Notes under the pieces: generated by a model
What the model saw: the letters and a program-made list of their open reading frames with translations, nothing else
Told to the model about the DNA's origin: nothing
The model's database searches: none
In this document: piece by piece, positions 5,531-5,688 of the stretch
Position numbering within the stretch: position 1 is the stretch's first letter
Layout: each line of letters begins with the position of its first letter
Program-made: the position numbers and the translations under genes
Assembly: GCA_013694495.1 (NCBI GenBank)
Contig: JACDCH010000024.1
Location: 1 to 5,688, forward strand
Direction of reading: 5' to 3'
Source of the DNA: Acidimicrobiia bacterium
Lineage (GTDB): Bacteria; Actinomycetota; Acidimicrobiia; Acidimicrobiales; JACDCH01
DNA: 5,688 bases

Positions 5531-5688
5531 ATGTTTTTCGTGCTCGTGCTCCTCTTCCTCGGGCTTCCCCTGGCGGAGCTGTACGTGCTCCTGCAGGTCG
5601 CCCAGGGGATCGGCGTGCTCGAGACGATCGCCGTTCTGGTGGCCGTCAGCGTGGTCGGCGGCTGGCTCGTGCGGCGCGAGGGCGTGGG
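5531..5688 (+). CDS. fxsA: FxsA-family membrane protein (partial, runs off the right edge)
   Basis: The first 52 codons are present. The peptide begins MFFVLVLLFLGLPLAELYVL, then continues through a second hydrophobic stretch (about 27-46) to GWLVRREG (44-51). This layout is characteristic of FxsA-family proteins: a short membrane segment, P-L-x-E-L-Y-x-L, a Q-V turn, then a second helix ending in G-x-W-L-x-R-R-x-G. FxsA is named for suppressing F-plasmid exclusion of phage T7 when overproduced in E. coli; its cellular role is poorly defined. The start is supported by a TANNNT box six bases upstream. It diverges from the HtrA-like gene. The C-terminus is outside the window. Confidence 0.85.
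   Translation, partial: MFFVLVLLFLGLPLAELYVLLQVAQGIGVLETIAVLVAVSVVGGWLVRREGV

Overview
The window is very GC-rich bacterial DNA, densely packed with genes. The codons strongly prefer G or C at the third position, start codons include GTG and TTG, and no convincing Shine-Dalgarno sequences precede the genes. TANNNT -10 boxes instead sit 6-10 bases before several start codons, which suggests leaderless mRNAs. Together with a bifunctional penicillin-binding protein that has a Thr/Pro-rich tail, this points to an actinobacterium. The style resembles Acidimicrobiia, but that placement is an inference. No RNA genes, mobile elements or CRISPR arrays were seen. No gene-free stretch exceeds about 65 bases.

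Layout. At the left edge, on the minus strand, lies a TesB-like (double-hotdog) acyl-CoA thioesterase. It is followed through a 4-base GTGA overlap by the start of an unknown acidic protein that runs off the edge. Upstream of it, on the same strand, is a complete stand-alone ClpP peptidase with an intact Ser-His-Asp triad. ClpP is transcribed divergently from a plus-strand set: a short SRPBCC-fold protein, a cysteine-free ArsR-type repressor (TTGA overlap), and, 6 bases on, a 740-residue class A penicillin-binding protein. A minus-strand membrane-anchored trypsin-fold protein converges on the penicillin-binding protein. Its catalytic His and Ser positions are replaced, so it is probably a pseudoprotease. 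Diverging from it at the right edge is the start of an FxsA-family membrane protein.

How they may work together. The 51-base gap between clpP and the SRPBCC gene, with the adjoining start codon, holds two almost identical 16-bp palindromes (GCAACCATGCGGTTGC and GCAACCATGCAGTTGC), 42 bp apart. They form part of a larger dyad of about 60 bp. One covers the clpP start codon and the other ends one base before the SRPBCC start. The simplest reading is that the encoded ArsR protein binds both sites, repressing its own operon and clpP. The penicillin-binding protein may be included by read-through. This would link a proteolytic subunit, a small ligand-binding-fold protein and a peptidoglycan synthase under one switch. 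The sequence supports the operator geometry directly; the regulatory link is an inference. The two most notable observations are this shared divergent operator and the pseudo-HtrA protein.
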